A DNA stretch of 64,000 bases from Glaciecola sp964195425. GTDB taxonomy: Bacteria > Pseudomonadota > Gammaproteobacteria > Enterobacterales > Alteromonadaceae. The notes beneath the pieces were generated by a model, which saw nothing but the letters and a program-made list of their open reading frames with translations, did no database searches and had not been told where the DNA came from. Shown here piece after piece: positions 17,224 to 27,112 of this stretch (positions within the stretch are counted from its first letter, which is position 1; every line of letters begins with the position of its first letter). The stretch covers positions 1 through 64,000 of the forward strand of contig CAXMOM010000042.1 in assembly GCA_964195425.1 (NCBI GenBank), read 5' to 3'. Position numbers and translations under genes: made by a program.

Positions 17224-18741
17224 CTATCCACGTAGCGTTACCATTTGCTTAGCCATAAATGAAGGCGAAACACCAAACTCCGCCTTAAAACAATACGCGA
17301 AATAAGAGGGTGAGCTAAACCCTGTATCGAACGCTACATTGGTCACCTTTTCACCATACAGCAGTAATTCTTTTGCTTGGTGTAACCTAAATTTTCTGAG
17401 TATTTCAACAAAGCCCAACTGATAATGCCTATTCAGCCTCCTTGTGAGAGTTTTATCGGTCAATAACATCATTTTAGCGGCAAGTGGCCGATTAAAATCC
17501 TCTTCAGTATAATGTTCAAGCAATAAGCGACGAAATTTATCTACAAATTTAATAGATTTTTGGTCATTAACATTGTTTACTGCACCTAAACTAACGTGAT
17601 AGTCAGCAATACAGTCTTCCACATTTAAGAGCCAGTCTGGTTTATAGACAAGCAGTTCTTCGGGGTTGTTTTTTATCTCATTTAAAACTAGCGACGGAAG
17701 ATTGCGCTTTTTAGAATCGTCTATATTCGCGGCTTCGTCTGTTTTGATGTTGTTACTACTAGGTACTGGCATCTCTATTAGAGGTAATTTCATCGTGATT
17801 TTAGTTAGAAACTGCCGAGCACTGCTTACGTCAAGGGTACCTTGCATTTGCCGAAGTAGCGATCCAATACTAAACAAGTTAGTGGGTCCATCTAGTTGCG
17901 AATAAACCGTATCTATAATTGGACTTGCAGGACCCGCTGCGCTAACTAGTTTATTGGTAATATTTTCAGAAATACCTGCACCGTTGTCAACGATAGTGAC
18001 AATAAACTCCTTATCTTCTATATAAGTATTTACAGAAATCGCTAAGTTAATTTTGCTACTGTTGTGCTTTAAAGCATTGTTTAATAGTTCGTTAACAGCG
18101 CCACTAAACCAAATTGGGCATACCCTAATAGTAGGTTTTTCTGCATCACTAATATGGCTGGTAAAGTCTATATTAACGGGGTGCGTCGCGAGCAGCGTTA
18201 ATTGTTCAGCAATGATATTAAGAGGATCACAGACCCAACTTTTTCTTATGTGATAATGCGAAATTTCGAACTGATGACTGCTTGAGGGTGTTAATACCTT
18301 CGTTATTCGTTTTGCTACTTCTTGAGTTTGACCGCTCCAATTCTCTCGCGAATCACAAGGCTTACTTCGGCTGTAAATGGGAATAAAAAACGGGTTTAGA
18401 AACTTAGATTGCTGTCTAAACTTGGCAAATATCATATTTCCAAATACACCTAATACAATACCCATAATGGCTGTAAAACTAATCAGAACGATAGAAATAT
18501 CGAACAAAAACAATGAAGACTGATTAACTAACATGCCATTATTAAGGGCTGTGCTTGCTTCGCTGAGTTGATTTGCTCTAAACACGTTTTCAGCTAGCCA
18601 GTTCACTGGGGCTAACCCGAGGAGAATTCTCATAGTACATCCTTTCACTACTGCTGCATCCATTGGGCGTAAGGATAGCAAGTGCTTACATTGGCGCTTA
18701 CTCGCCATACTTTTTATCAATTCCGTATTTAATGTATACAA
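17224..18741 (-). CDS. Fusion of histidine-kinase-type ATPase domain and AraC DNA-binding domain
   Basis: The 505-residue product has a membrane segment (about 76 to 105), an HATPase_c-like domain (about 170 to 320) with N-box NELLNNALKH (217-226) and G1 box VDNGAGIS (251-258), and a C-terminal AraC-type double helix-turn-helix (about 415 to 500, with NVAFDTGFSSPSYFAYCFKAEFGVSP). No phospho-acceptor H-box, receiver domain or clear G2 (G-x-G) box was seen, so it is not a standard hybrid two-component protein. The start is TTG at 18741, with AGGA four bases upstream; in-frame ATGs at residues 12, 27 and 37 are alternatives. It is convergent with the GAF-ATPase pair. The target is unknown. Confidence 0.75.
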   Translation of the reverse strand: MYTLNTELIKSMASKRQCKHLLSLRPMDAAVVKGCTMRILLGLAPVNWLAENVFRANQLSEASTALNNGMLVNQSSLFLFDISIVLISFTAIMGIVLGVFGNMIFAKFRQQSKFLNPFFIPIYSRSKPCDSRENWSGQTQEVAKRITKVLTPSSSHQFEISHYHIRKSWVCDPLNIIAEQLTLLATHPVNIDFTSHISDAEKPTIRVCPIWFSGAVNELLNNALKHNSSKINLAISVNTYIEDKEFIVTIVDNGAGISENITNKLVSAAGPASPIIDTVYSQLDGPTNLFSIGSLLRQMQGTLDVSSARQFLTKITMKLPLIEMPVPSSNNIKTDEAANIDDSKKRNLPSLVLNEIKNNPEELLVYKPDWLLNVEDCIADYHVSLGAVNNVNDQKSIKFVDKFRRLLLEHYTEEDFNRPLAAKMMLLTDKTLTRRLNRHYQLGFVEILRKFRLHQAKELLLYGEKVTNVAFDTGFSSPSYFAYCFKAEFGVSPSFMAKQMVTLRG

Positions 18742-18835
18742 TTCATCCTAGCAGTACAATCAAAAATAGGTCTTTTTCAGTCAATTTTCGGACGTTTACA
18801 TGCTTTTAAAATTATTAAGACAGGCTAAAACGTGA

Positions 18836-19411
18836 CTAAGCTGCTATATAGGTCAGATTGTTACCATACTCATGTAGGTTCTCATGTTTATCCTGCTTGT
18901 ATAGCCATGCTTGCATATTGGCATTGTGAGCGGCTTGAATATCGTAAATATAGTCACCTATGTAGGCTATATCATGCGGTGCAATTTGCCATTGATTAGC
19001 TATGGTGAGTAAACCAGTTGGATCTGGTTTTGCAGGCGCATCGTCACGAGTTAACACTATATCTATTGGAATATTGTTGTTGGCAATTTTTATTTTTGTT
19101 GCTTGATCACAGTTGCGGGTCACAATGGCCAATGGCATGCCTGTAGCCTTGGCTTCTTCTACGAATGCTAAGGCACCTGGTAACCATATTGAGGTATGTG
19201 CATCTTCTAATTCATGCGCGAGCACTACTTGATTAGCATTCGCTTGTTCTATAGGGCACTTAATACTGTCAATAAACGACAGAATATCGTCTTCTTTGGT
19301 ACAACCAATGTCTATTTTTAATTTTGCAAAATCCAAGGTGGTTTTCACCAAGGTATCATCTAAATCGAAAATAATGGCCTTTACATTTGAAAAGCTAAAC
19401 ACACTATTCAT
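18836..19411 (-). CDS. HAD-superfamily phosphatase
   Basis: The 191-residue protein has the four HAD motifs: the DLDDT nucleophile motif (Asp16 and Asp18), a TRN segment (motif II), AKPDP (motif III Lys) and GDYIYD (motif IV acidic pair). The cap region is small (about residues 30 to 90), as in phosphoglycolate phosphatase-like or pyrimidine nucleotidase-like enzymes. The substrate cannot be told from sequence. It is divergent from yebG, and the LexA box at 19462-19477 lies only about 50 bases upstream of its start, so SOS control of this gene is also possible. Confidence 0.85.
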   Translation of the reverse strand: MNSVFSFSNVKAIIFDLDDTLVKTTLDFAKLKIDIGCTKEDDILSFIDSIKCPIEQANANQVVLAHELEDAHTSIWLPGALAFVEEAKATGMPLAIVTRNCDQATKIKIANNNIPIDIVLTRDDAPAKPDPTGLLTIANQWQIAPHDIAYIGDYIYDIQAAHNANMQAWLYKQDKHENLHEYGNNLTYIAA

Positions 19412-19461
19412 CCTTATATTGAATAATTAATAACAATTGTTGCACTCAAATTTGAACAAAA

Positions 19462-19477
19462 CTGTTTATTTATACAG
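19462..19477. promoter_or_regulatory. LexA (SOS) box
   Basis: The sequence CTGT-TTATTTAT-ACAG matches the gammaproteobacterial LexA consensus CTGT-N8-ACAG exactly, and the spacer is AT-rich as in strong boxes. It lies in the divergent region between the HAD gene and yebG, a known SOS gene in E. coli. A possible -35 (TTGAAC) lies at 19452-19457, so the box would cover a plus-strand promoter. Confidence 0.85.
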
Positions 19478-19679
19478 TGTAAAGCGGTATATTAAAGCCA
19501 TCAAGAAATATGATGGTTTTATTTTTTAGCGCATAGCTTTTATATATATAGTTCTTAATACATAGCGCCAATTACATCGCTTTTGCTACCGAGCTCTGAA
19601 TGGATATTCATTTAAACATTCATCGAGCAATTTAAGACCACTAATTTACTCAATAACTCATCAACCATTGGAGTCAAAC

Positions 19680-19964
19680 ATGGCAGTCATTACTCAATAT
19701 GTAGTGCAACATAAGGGAGTCGATAAATTGGTCACCACCGACAAAAAAGAAGCCGATCAATACGATAAAATGCTAGAAGTCGCCGACAACCTTACGGCAT
19801 ATATCCAAGCAAAAGGTGTAGAGTTAAGCGAAGACCTTGCCGAAGAGTTAGGTATTTTACTGGCTAAAAATAAAGAGTCAGTGGGTAAGCTTTTAAAGGG
19901 TACAAGCGCCGATACCTTGCTAGAGCAAGAAAACGCCGATGTAATCGAGCTTAAAAAGGCATAA
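19680..19964 (+). CDS. yebG: YebG-family SOS protein
   Basis: The 94-residue protein begins MAVITQYVVQHKG and has VTTDKKEADQYDKMLEVADNL, which matches the conserved YebG pattern (MAV-x-x-x-YVV and KKEADAYDKMLD-x-AD). The start ATG at 19680 has GGAG six bases upstream; a TTG four codons earlier is less likely because it overlaps that site. E. coli YebG is a small LexA-controlled protein of unclear function. The perfect LexA box upstream supports the same control here. A terminator overlaps the stop codon. Confidence 0.88.
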   Translation: MAVITQYVVQHKGVDKLVTTDKKEADQYDKMLEVADNLTAYIQAKGVELSEDLAEELGILLAKNKESVGKLLKGTSADTLLEQENADVIELKKA

Positions 19965-19985
19965 GCAAGTGAGTTATGCCTTTTT
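19953..19985 (+). terminator. Rho-independent terminator of yebG
   Basis: A perfect 12-base stem (AAAAAGGCATAA with TTATGCCTTTTT) and nine-base loop is followed by T-rich sequence. The left arm contains the yebG stop codon. Confidence 0.88.
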
Positions 19986-20080
19986 ATCAAATATGGATTA
20001 ACGAGCAATATCGCTTGGCCATTCTGTAGTGCCAAGCCTTTGTTATCCCTGCATAGCGTTAAGCTACTGTAGCCATAGAG

Positions 20081-21526
20081 TTATGCGGTTCCACCTACTG
20101 TCATCTCATCTACTTTGAGGGTTGGCTGACCTACACCTACTGGCACAGATTGCCCATCTTTTCCACATACCCCTACACCAGCATCTATTGATAAGTCGTT
20201 GCCGATCATGGAAATTTTTTGCATGGCTTCTGGGCCATTACCAATAAGCGTTGCCCCTTTAATCGCTTGGGTAATTGCACCATCTTCAATTAAATAGGCT
20301 TCCGATGTTGAAAACACGAATTTGCCAGAGGTAATATCAACTTGGCCTCCACCAAAGTTAGGCGCATAAATGCCTTTTTCGACTGAAGCAATAATTTCTT
20401 CTGGTGAGTGTTTGCCACCCAGCATATAAGTATTTGTCATACGCGGCATAGGTAAGTGTGCATATGATTCTCTGCGACCATTTCCAGTAGGTTTAACACC
20501 CATTAGGCCTGCGTTGTGTTTGTCTTGCATATAACCGGTAAGCATACCATCTTCAATTAGTACATTACGCTGAGTAGGCGTGCCTTCATCGTCTATCGAT
20601 AAAGAGCCACGGCGATCATCCATAGTACCATCATCAATTACTGTTACACCCTTAGACGCAACCTGTTGGCCCATTCGACCGCTAAAAGTAGAAGCTCCTT
20701 TGCGGTTAAAATCACCCTCTAATCCGTGACCTACGGCTTCATGCAAAAGTACGCCTGGCCAACCACTGCCTAACACCACGGGCATTGCGCCTGCCGGAGC
20801 CGGTATCGCGTCTAAATTAATACGTGCCATATGAATAGCTTGGTCGGCAATTTGCTCGTATCTAAGCTGACCGGTTTCTATTGTTTGTTCAAAAAAATCA
20901 TAGGTTCTTCGCCCGCCTGCCCCTGAACTTCCGCGCTCTCGTTTACCGTCTTTTTCAAGAAGCACTGAACAGTTCAAACGAATGAGTGGGCGAATATCTG
21001 TTGCATAGGTGCCGTCAGTGGCAGCAATAAGAATCTCTTCATAGACGCCGGTTAAACTGACACTTACTTGGCTTGCTTCGGGTGCTTTTTTACGGGCATA
21101 TATATCTACTCTTTTAAGTAAATCTACTTTATCAGCGTCAGACATATTCAACAGCGGGTTACTGCTAGTATAAAGCGCCTTGTTTTGCGCCTTCGTAAAA
21201 CCTTTTACAGAGACTTTCCCACCATGTTTGGCAATACTTCGTGAGGCCTTGCAAGCGTCTTGCAGTGCCGCTAAGCTTATTTCATCAGAATAGGCAAAGC
21301 CAGTTTGTTCACCGGTAATTGCACGCACACCAACGCCTCGCTCAATGTTATAACTACCGTCTTTTATAATACCGTCTTCCAGTACCCAGCTTTCATGCTG
21401 TGACAGTTGAAAATATAAATCCGCAAAGTCAATTTTATAGTCCAAAATAAGGTCTAACAGTTGCGTTAGGCTTTGTTGATCAAGCCCCGATTGGGTCAAT
21501 AAGTTATCTACAACATTAGGATTCAA
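20081..21526 (-). CDS. tldD: Metalloprotease TldD
   Basis: TldD forms, with PmbA/TldE, a zinc protease that processes modified peptides such as microcin B17 and degrades unfolded peptides in the cytoplasm. The 481-residue length equals that of E. coli TldD. The metal motif is HEAVGHGLEGD (His262, Glu263, His267), and the C-terminal GVCGKDGQSVPVGVGQPTLK segment is typical. pmbA is not in the window. It is downstream of yhdP, rng, maf and mreBCD on the same strand, a common gammaproteobacterial neighbourhood. Confidence 0.96.
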   Translation of the reverse strand: MNPNVVDNLLTQSGLDQQSLTQLLDLILDYKIDFADLYFQLSQHESWVLEDGIIKDGSYNIERGVGVRAITGEQTGFAYSDEISLAALQDACKASRSIAKHGGKVSVKGFTKAQNKALYTSSNPLLNMSDADKVDLLKRVDIYARKKAPEASQVSVSLTGVYEEILIAATDGTYATDIRPLIRLNCSVLLEKDGKRERGSSGAGGRRTYDFFEQTIETGQLRYEQIADQAIHMARINLDAIPAPAGAMPVVLGSGWPGVLLHEAVGHGLEGDFNRKGASTFSGRMGQQVASKGVTVIDDGTMDDRRGSLSIDDEGTPTQRNVLIEDGMLTGYMQDKHNAGLMGVKPTGNGRRESYAHLPMPRMTNTYMLGGKHSPEEIIASVEKGIYAPNFGGGQVDITSGKFVFSTSEAYLIEDGAITQAIKGATLIGNGPEAMQKISMIGNDLSIDAGVGVCGKDGQSVPVGVGQPTLKVDEMTVGGTA

Positions 21527-21696
21527 TAGAGTGTCTCTCTTTATTATGCAGTCGCAAGCGCAGTTTTACGCAAGCCTCTTCAATTTTAGATGTGGAGTAA
21601 AGTGCTAGTTGCTTAGATGCTACTACAAAACATGGGGTTTCGATACCGCATGCAACCATTAGATACTGCAAAACGTTTTACCTACTGATTTGTAAG

Positions 21697-24600
21697 TCAA
21701 TCAGACTGACCACCTTGTAATTCTATTTCAACAAGGTCATCTTTAGTAGGCGGCACAAAAGGAGGTAAATCATCGGTAGGCGTATATTCTGTTCTAGCCG
21801 GTAAATCAACCTCGGTGCTTTGCCTGCCCGTTTCAATCAGTATAGGTTCTGCAATTGTGCCTGTAACTGAATAGTTAATATTGGAAATAACTTTGGCCGA
21901 AGTGAGCACCTGATCTATTGCTAGAGCAGCCAGTGCAGTAGGTGGGCTAACCGTAAAAAAGTAAACTAAAATCGGTAAATTGCCAGTAACATTTGGCGTG
22001 AAATTGACATTATAGTTTAAAGCTTGACTAGCTAAATCGGTATTGCCATAAATTTCAATTTCACCCGCAGCTCCATCTATAAGGGTATCGCGGGTATCGG
22101 CTATTCCCTGTGCAATTTGCACAGAGCCTTTCATGTTGTCATAAAAGAAGCCTTTGGCGAATACGTCTCTAAAATCTAAGGACAATTTCCTCACTAAAGA
22201 GTTTAAGCTCAGCAAAGTAAATAGACGTGAACCTTGATCACTAACCTCGCTGAGTGATCCGTCGCTTAGTCTCCAATCAATTTGACCATCAAGATTTTCA
22301 AACTTCAGATCCATAGGGGAGTCTTTCCATGTTAATGCAAAAGACAAATTAGCCGAAGAATCTTCAATACCGGAATCAAAACCAAGTTGATTAACAAATT
22401 CGCCAAAGTCACTACTATTTAGATCACCGGCAATAAAGGTGTAGTGGTCTTGATTACGTTTGTACCATTGCCCCGATGTATTCACATTGCCAAATTCATT
22501 ATTGATCATGAGCTGGGTTATTTTTAAACCGTCACTGTTGGGCTGCGCTTCAAGCTCTACACGACCTAAGTTTATCCCTCTAATATCACAGGACTTGCAG
22601 GTGAAGTTTATACTTGGAAACGATTTCGGATCCATCTCGAACTGGCTGAGTGCAGAGCCTTTTGGGTCTATTTCGCCTATCTCATCAGTTGGCTCAGTTA
22701 ATGTATCATTCGTCTCTACTTTAGCAATACGGATATATTCAGCATCTACCACAATACCTTTGCTAAACCATTCGTCGAACAAGGTGATGTTACCTCTAAG
22801 TTCATTCGAATCAACATCAAAGGCCCATTGGTCATCTAGGCGCTTTATCGTTACATCAACGTCGTTAAAAGACTGACCGGCAATGGATAGTTTTTCGGTA
22901 TCAATGAATATGCGCTTAGGCACCCCTATCAAGTTGGTTTTTGAGGCATCTATTTCTGATGTTAATGCCTTAATAAAAGGATACCAGCTGTCAACGAGCA
23001 AATTGTCAAAGTTAGCACTAATACTAAATCCAAGACCCCGACTCTCGAGCTCTGTTGGCCCTAATGCTAAATGCGCACGATTGAACTGTTTTTCTTTGTG
23101 CGCAAGTGCGCCATCGAAATGCGCAACATTTCCTAAGGTTAGGTCGACACTAGAGGCAATGCGATCACCTTTTGCAATAAGTGTTAGCGGTAAATTTTGC
23201 ACGGCTGTTTTGGCAAGTGGGTAGGGTAAATCGGCGTTAACGCCATCTAAATCACTAGTTAATTCTGCAACATAAGTGAAATCTTTCGCCATTAGGTTAA
23301 GCGCAAGATCTAAGTTCCAAGGGGTGGTTCCTTCGAATAAAGTCGCCAACTCTTTACTTACATTTTGTGCGAGCACCGACATTTGCCAGTTCCCCACCAT
23401 GTTTGCAGTTAAGGAGTATTGATCTGGCGATTGCTTGCCACTCACGTCAATAGTTACAGGCTGTTCTAGCAATGAAGCTCTCATTGCATTAATACTTATG
23501 GTTTCGTTATCAAAACTCACCATGCCTTGTGTATCGTTAAATGCGAGGTTAATCGCCGGAATTGATACCGTATTATTTCGTAAATATACCTCGCCTTTGG
23601 CACGCGTTTTCGAACCATCATTCAAAGGAATATATAAGGCTAATTGTGTCGTTAAGTCTCCATCGACTAACACGTCTTTATACAACAGTTCGCCCAAGCT
23701 ATCTGCTAAGGAACTTTGTAGCATCAAGCTCGTAATATCCTCGCTGGTTGCTGCACCATCAGCGGTAATCGTCAACATTGCATTTGCACTAAGGTTTGGA
23801 ATATCCGCTTCTAAATTCGTAAGCGCCACTTTATCAAGTAAGCTACTAGGGCCTTGCATTGCTAAGCCATTATTTTCAAAAAACAAATCAATATCTAGCT
23901 TAGTGAGTGCAGGCCACCCATTTGAAAACGAAAAGTCAGCCTGCTCTACCGACACATTACTTTGAAATACACCTGTATTATCATCAAATGGAAAGCCATC
24001 CAACGCACCATGCCACATCACATCAGCAGCGGTCACCTTACCTGTGCCCATAAACGCATTTTTTAGAAACCCATTAGTACCCTCCCCAATGAAGTGCTTA
24101 GGCAATAACTCGGGTACTTTTTCAAGCCCAAAAGGAAGTACGTTTACCGCAAGAGATAAAAAATTATTCACTGCCGCATATTCAGAATCAATCTCAAGTT
24201 GTAGCCCGTCAATTTCTACAAAAGCATCTTTTATAATAATGTTAGCAGCGCTGTATCCCGCTTCACGAGATTCAAGCTCACTAATATCGAAGAGCACGGG
24301 AATAGATATTGTACGTACAGGTAGCGATCTAGAAAAATAGTATTGCGAGCTTATTGCTGTATCGCTTGCATTGAGCACAACCTTGCCGCGTTTATCTTGC
24401 CACAATATAGATGCTTGTAAATTTGTCAGGCCCGCTACTTCATTGTGCTCTTGCCACCCAATATCTTGAATATCCGCTTGTAAGGTAAGTCCATTTTGAT
24501 CAATCGAGGCGATGAGTTCGACTAGCTGAGCGTCAGCGTCAATCATTGCGAGGGTGTCTGCTAGGACTAATGAATATAAGCTGCTAAGCGAAAACAAAGG

Positions 24601-25641
24601 CTTCAATGAAAGCGGATCTGGTAACTGAAATACAACTCCGTTTTGCGATGAAAAATAGCCATTTAGACCGCTAACCAACACATTTCCTTGTGTTTCCAAA
24701 TACAAATCATCAATAGAAAAGTCCCACTGTTGTTCGCCTTTTATTGCGGCAAAACGTCCTTTAATGCTGTTGCTTATAGTTGATTGATCGGTAGTCCATT
24801 CAAAGGTAGTTGGTAATATTTGTCCGTCTATCCTTTTTAGTTGACCATTTTCAATTTTTATCCATGCTTCAACGTTACCTTTACTCGACACTAATTGGCT
24901 TTCTAGACCTATGAATTCATTTATCCAAGCAGATAAGTTTACATCTTGTGCTTGCGCAAACAGAGTGCCGCTGTAGCTATCAACATTGCCGTATAAGTCG
25001 AGTATAAAACTGGCGTTATTGTCAGAAACACCCTCTAATGCGAACTCTCCCACGCCTTGGTGTCTATTTTCTTTATTGAGCCAAGATAGTTTAGTGATAT
25101 CAATAGCCTGTTTGTTCGCTTGGGTGATAAGCGTCACACGACTATTCGATACAACAAAATTACTGAGCTGCTCAAGGAATATATTTTCAAGAGCATCAAT
25201 AATAGGAAAGTCGGAATTTGCGTTTTCTATTCGGGTGAGGTCGAGGGCTAATTCAAGCTTGTTGAGCACAACGTCATTGCTCTGTAATTTGCGTGAGGCA
25301 ATAGAAGGCCAAAAATCAACCTCTAAAAACACTTCCCCAATTTTCAGAGTTAAAGGGGATCTAGTACCATCTTTAATATTTACGTTACGTAAAACGATGG
25401 CGGGACCATCGTTCAGCCAACTAGCAGACAGTTCACCTATTTCTAAGTCTATCGAGTATTCATTTGCTATGTAACTTTCAAAATACTCTTTGTGGTCATT
25501 TAAAAATGGCAGCGAATATCGCAACAGGCTCATAAACAAGGCAATCACAACCAAAGTGATGGCAAACAAGGTCCATAACTTTTTTACCACAAAGGTCGTG
25601 GCGGCGCCTACTTTACTCCCCGAATTGGCCTGGGTTGTCAT
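21697..25641 (-). CDS. yhdP: YhdP-family AsmA-like envelope protein
   Basis: YhdP is a large inner-membrane-anchored protein that, with TamB and YdbH, moves phospholipids toward the outer membrane. The 1314-residue product has one N-terminal membrane helix (about residues 18 to 45), then a long beta-rich periplasmic region with the DUF3971 and AsmA_2-type C-terminal parts, and an acidic Pro-rich tail. Length, N terminus (YSLPFLNDHKEYFESYI) and position directly after rng are typical. Its start codon overlaps the last base of rng, which implies co-translation. Confidence 0.93.
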   Translation of the reverse strand: MTTQANSGSKVGAATTFVVKKLWTLFAITLVVIALFMSLLRYSLPFLNDHKEYFESYIANEYSIDLEIGELSASWLNDGPAIVLRNVNIKDGTRSPLTLKIGEVFLEVDFWPSIASRKLQSNDVVLNKLELALDLTRIENANSDFPIIDALENIFLEQLSNFVVSNSRVTLITQANKQAIDITKLSWLNKENRHQGVGEFALEGVSDNNASFILDLYGNVDSYSGTLFAQAQDVNLSAWINEFIGLESQLVSSKGNVEAWIKIENGQLKRIDGQILPTTFEWTTDQSTISNSIKGRFAAIKGEQQWDFSIDDLYLETQGNVLVSGLNGYFSSQNGVVFQLPDPLSLKPLFSLSSLYSLVLADTLAMIDADAQLVELIASIDQNGLTLQADIQDIGWQEHNEVAGLTNLQASILWQDKRGKVVLNASDTAISSQYYFSRSLPVRTISIPVLFDISELESREAGYSAANIIIKDAFVEIDGLQLEIDSEYAAVNNFLSLAVNVLPFGLEKVPELLPKHFIGEGTNGFLKNAFMGTGKVTAADVMWHGALDGFPFDDNTGVFQSNVSVEQADFSFSNGWPALTKLDIDLFFENNGLAMQGPSSLLDKVALTNLEADIPNLSANAMLTITADGAATSEDITSLMLQSSLADSLGELLYKDVLVDGDLTTQLALYIPLNDGSKTRAKGEVYLRNNTVSIPAINLAFNDTQGMVSFDNETISINAMRASLLEQPVTIDVSGKQSPDQYSLTANMVGNWQMSVLAQNVSKELATLFEGTTPWNLDLALNLMAKDFTYVAELTSDLDGVNADLPYPLAKTAVQNLPLTLIAKGDRIASSVDLTLGNVAHFDGALAHKEKQFNRAHLALGPTELESRGLGFSISANFDNLLVDSWYPFIKALTSEIDASKTNLIGVPKRIFIDTEKLSIAGQSFNDVDVTIKRLDDQWAFDVDSNELRGNITLFDEWFSKGIVVDAEYIRIAKVETNDTLTEPTDEIGEIDPKGSALSQFEMDPKSFPSINFTCKSCDIRGINLGRVELEAQPNSDGLKITQLMINNEFGNVNTSGQWYKRNQDHYTFIAGDLNSSDFGEFVNQLGFDSGIEDSSANLSFALTWKDSPMDLKFENLDGQIDWRLSDGSLSEVSDQGSRLFTLLSLNSLVRKLSLDFRDVFAKGFFYDNMKGSVQIAQGIADTRDTLIDGAAGEIEIYGNTDLASQALNYNVNFTPNVTGNLPILVYFFTVSPPTALAALAIDQVLTSAKVISNINYSVTGTIAEPILIETGRQSTEVDLPARTEYTPTDDLPPFVPPTKDDLVEIELQGGQSD

Positions 25642-27107
25642 TACATCATCACAACGTCAAACTTATCTTGATGATAAAGTGGTTCATTGAGTACTTTGAT
25701 TTGTTTTCCAACAAATGCTTCTAATTCCGCCAAAATATGTGACTCTTCTCCTAATAATGCATCTGCCACAATAGCAGAGGCATATATAACAAACTTGTCT
25801 GCGCTGTAGGCTTTATTGACTCTGACAATTTCGCGAGTAATTTCAAAACAAATAGTCTCTACGGTTTTAATACTGCCCCGGCCTTGGCACGCAGGGCATT
25901 CCCCGCATAGCAAATGTTCGAGTGATTCGCGTGTTCGCTTGCGCGTCATTTCAATAAGGCCAAGCGCAGTGAAACCATAGATGTTTGATTTAGCCCTGTC
26001 TTTCGCCATACCAATTTCTAGTGAATGTAAGACTCGTTTTTTATGATCAGGTTCCATCATATCAATAAAATCGATAAGTATCATGCCGCCTAAGTTACGC
26101 AAACGAAGCTGCCGCGCAATGACTGAAGTAGCTTCTATATTGGTATTGAAAATCGTTTCTTCTAAGTTACGATGCCCAACAAAGGCACCGGTATTAATAT
26201 CAATCGTTGTCATTGCTTCAGTTTGATCGATAATCAAGTAGCCACCAGATTTTAAATCCACACGCCTGCCAAGGGCTCGTTGCAACTCATTTTCAACGTC
26301 ATATAAATCAAATATTGGCAGGTCGCCTTGATAGTACTCAAGCTTGTCATAAACCTCAGGCACGTATTCTTTGGTAAAGGCGCGAAGTTCAGTATAAGTG
26401 AGGTTTGAGTCAATCCTAACGCGATCAATTTTAGAGCCTACAAAATCGCGCAGTACACGCCGTGCTACCGGTAAATCTTCATACAAGACATGAATTTTAC
26501 TGCCCGGTTTACGCGATTGTATCTTTTCCCACAGCTGCCGCAAAAAGCTAGCATCTTGAATCAACTCCTGCTCATTCACGCCCTCTGCGGCGGTGCGTAA
26601 AATAAAGCCACCATTTTCGTCGCACAGTTCTGAAACAATAGCTTTAAGCCTTTCTCTTTCGGTATTGTCTTCAATTTTTTGTGAAATACCCACATGAGTA
26701 ACCGAAGGCATAAAGACTAAATATCGGGAAGGTACAGTAATATCGGTGGTGAGTCTGGCGCCTTTAGTGCCTATCGGGTCTTTCACCACTTGTACAACAA
26801 TGGCCTGACCTTCACGTACAAGCTCGCGAATATCTTTTCTTTCAAGATGGGATGACTTTACTTCTTCAGCAAGCTCGTCGTACACGGCAATATCAGAAGC
26901 ATGTAAAAATGCAGCTTTGTCTAATCCAATATCAACAAATGCCGCCTGCATACCTGGTAATACTCGAATGACCTTAGCTTTATATATATTACCAACCAAG
27001 CCTTTTTTGGTATGCCGTTCTATGTGGATTTCTTGCAGTATTCCGTTTTCGATTAAAGCAACGCGCGACTCCGAAGGGGTAACATTAATTAGTAACTCTG
27101 CACTCAT
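25641..27107 (-). CDS. rng: Ribonuclease G
   Basis: RNase G is an endoribonuclease of 16S rRNA 5' maturation and mRNA decay. The 488-residue protein has an S1 domain (about 38 to 125) and the catalytic metal aspartates Asp303 (MTTIDINTG) and Asp346 (GMILIDFIDM), at the same numbers as in E. coli RNase E. The zinc-link cysteines are in CGECPACQGRG (404 and 407). It lacks the long C-terminal scaffold of RNase E, hence RNase G. It is 5 bases after maf and overlaps yhdP by one base. Confidence 0.97.
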   Translation of the reverse strand: MSAELLINVTPSESRVALIENGILQEIHIERHTKKGLVGNIYKAKVIRVLPGMQAAFVDIGLDKAAFLHASDIAVYDELAEEVKSSHLERKDIRELVREGQAIVVQVVKDPIGTKGARLTTDITVPSRYLVFMPSVTHVGISQKIEDNTERERLKAIVSELCDENGGFILRTAAEGVNEQELIQDASFLRQLWEKIQSRKPGSKIHVLYEDLPVARRVLRDFVGSKIDRVRIDSNLTYTELRAFTKEYVPEVYDKLEYYQGDLPIFDLYDVENELQRALGRRVDLKSGGYLIIDQTEAMTTIDINTGAFVGHRNLEETIFNTNIEATSVIARQLRLRNLGGMILIDFIDMMEPDHKKRVLHSLEIGMAKDRAKSNIYGFTALGLIEMTRKRTRESLEHLLCGECPACQGRGSIKTVETICFEITREIVRVNKAYSADKFVIYASAIVADALLGEESHILAELEAFVGKQIKVLNEPLYHQDKFDVVMM

Positions 27108-27112
27108 GGCTT

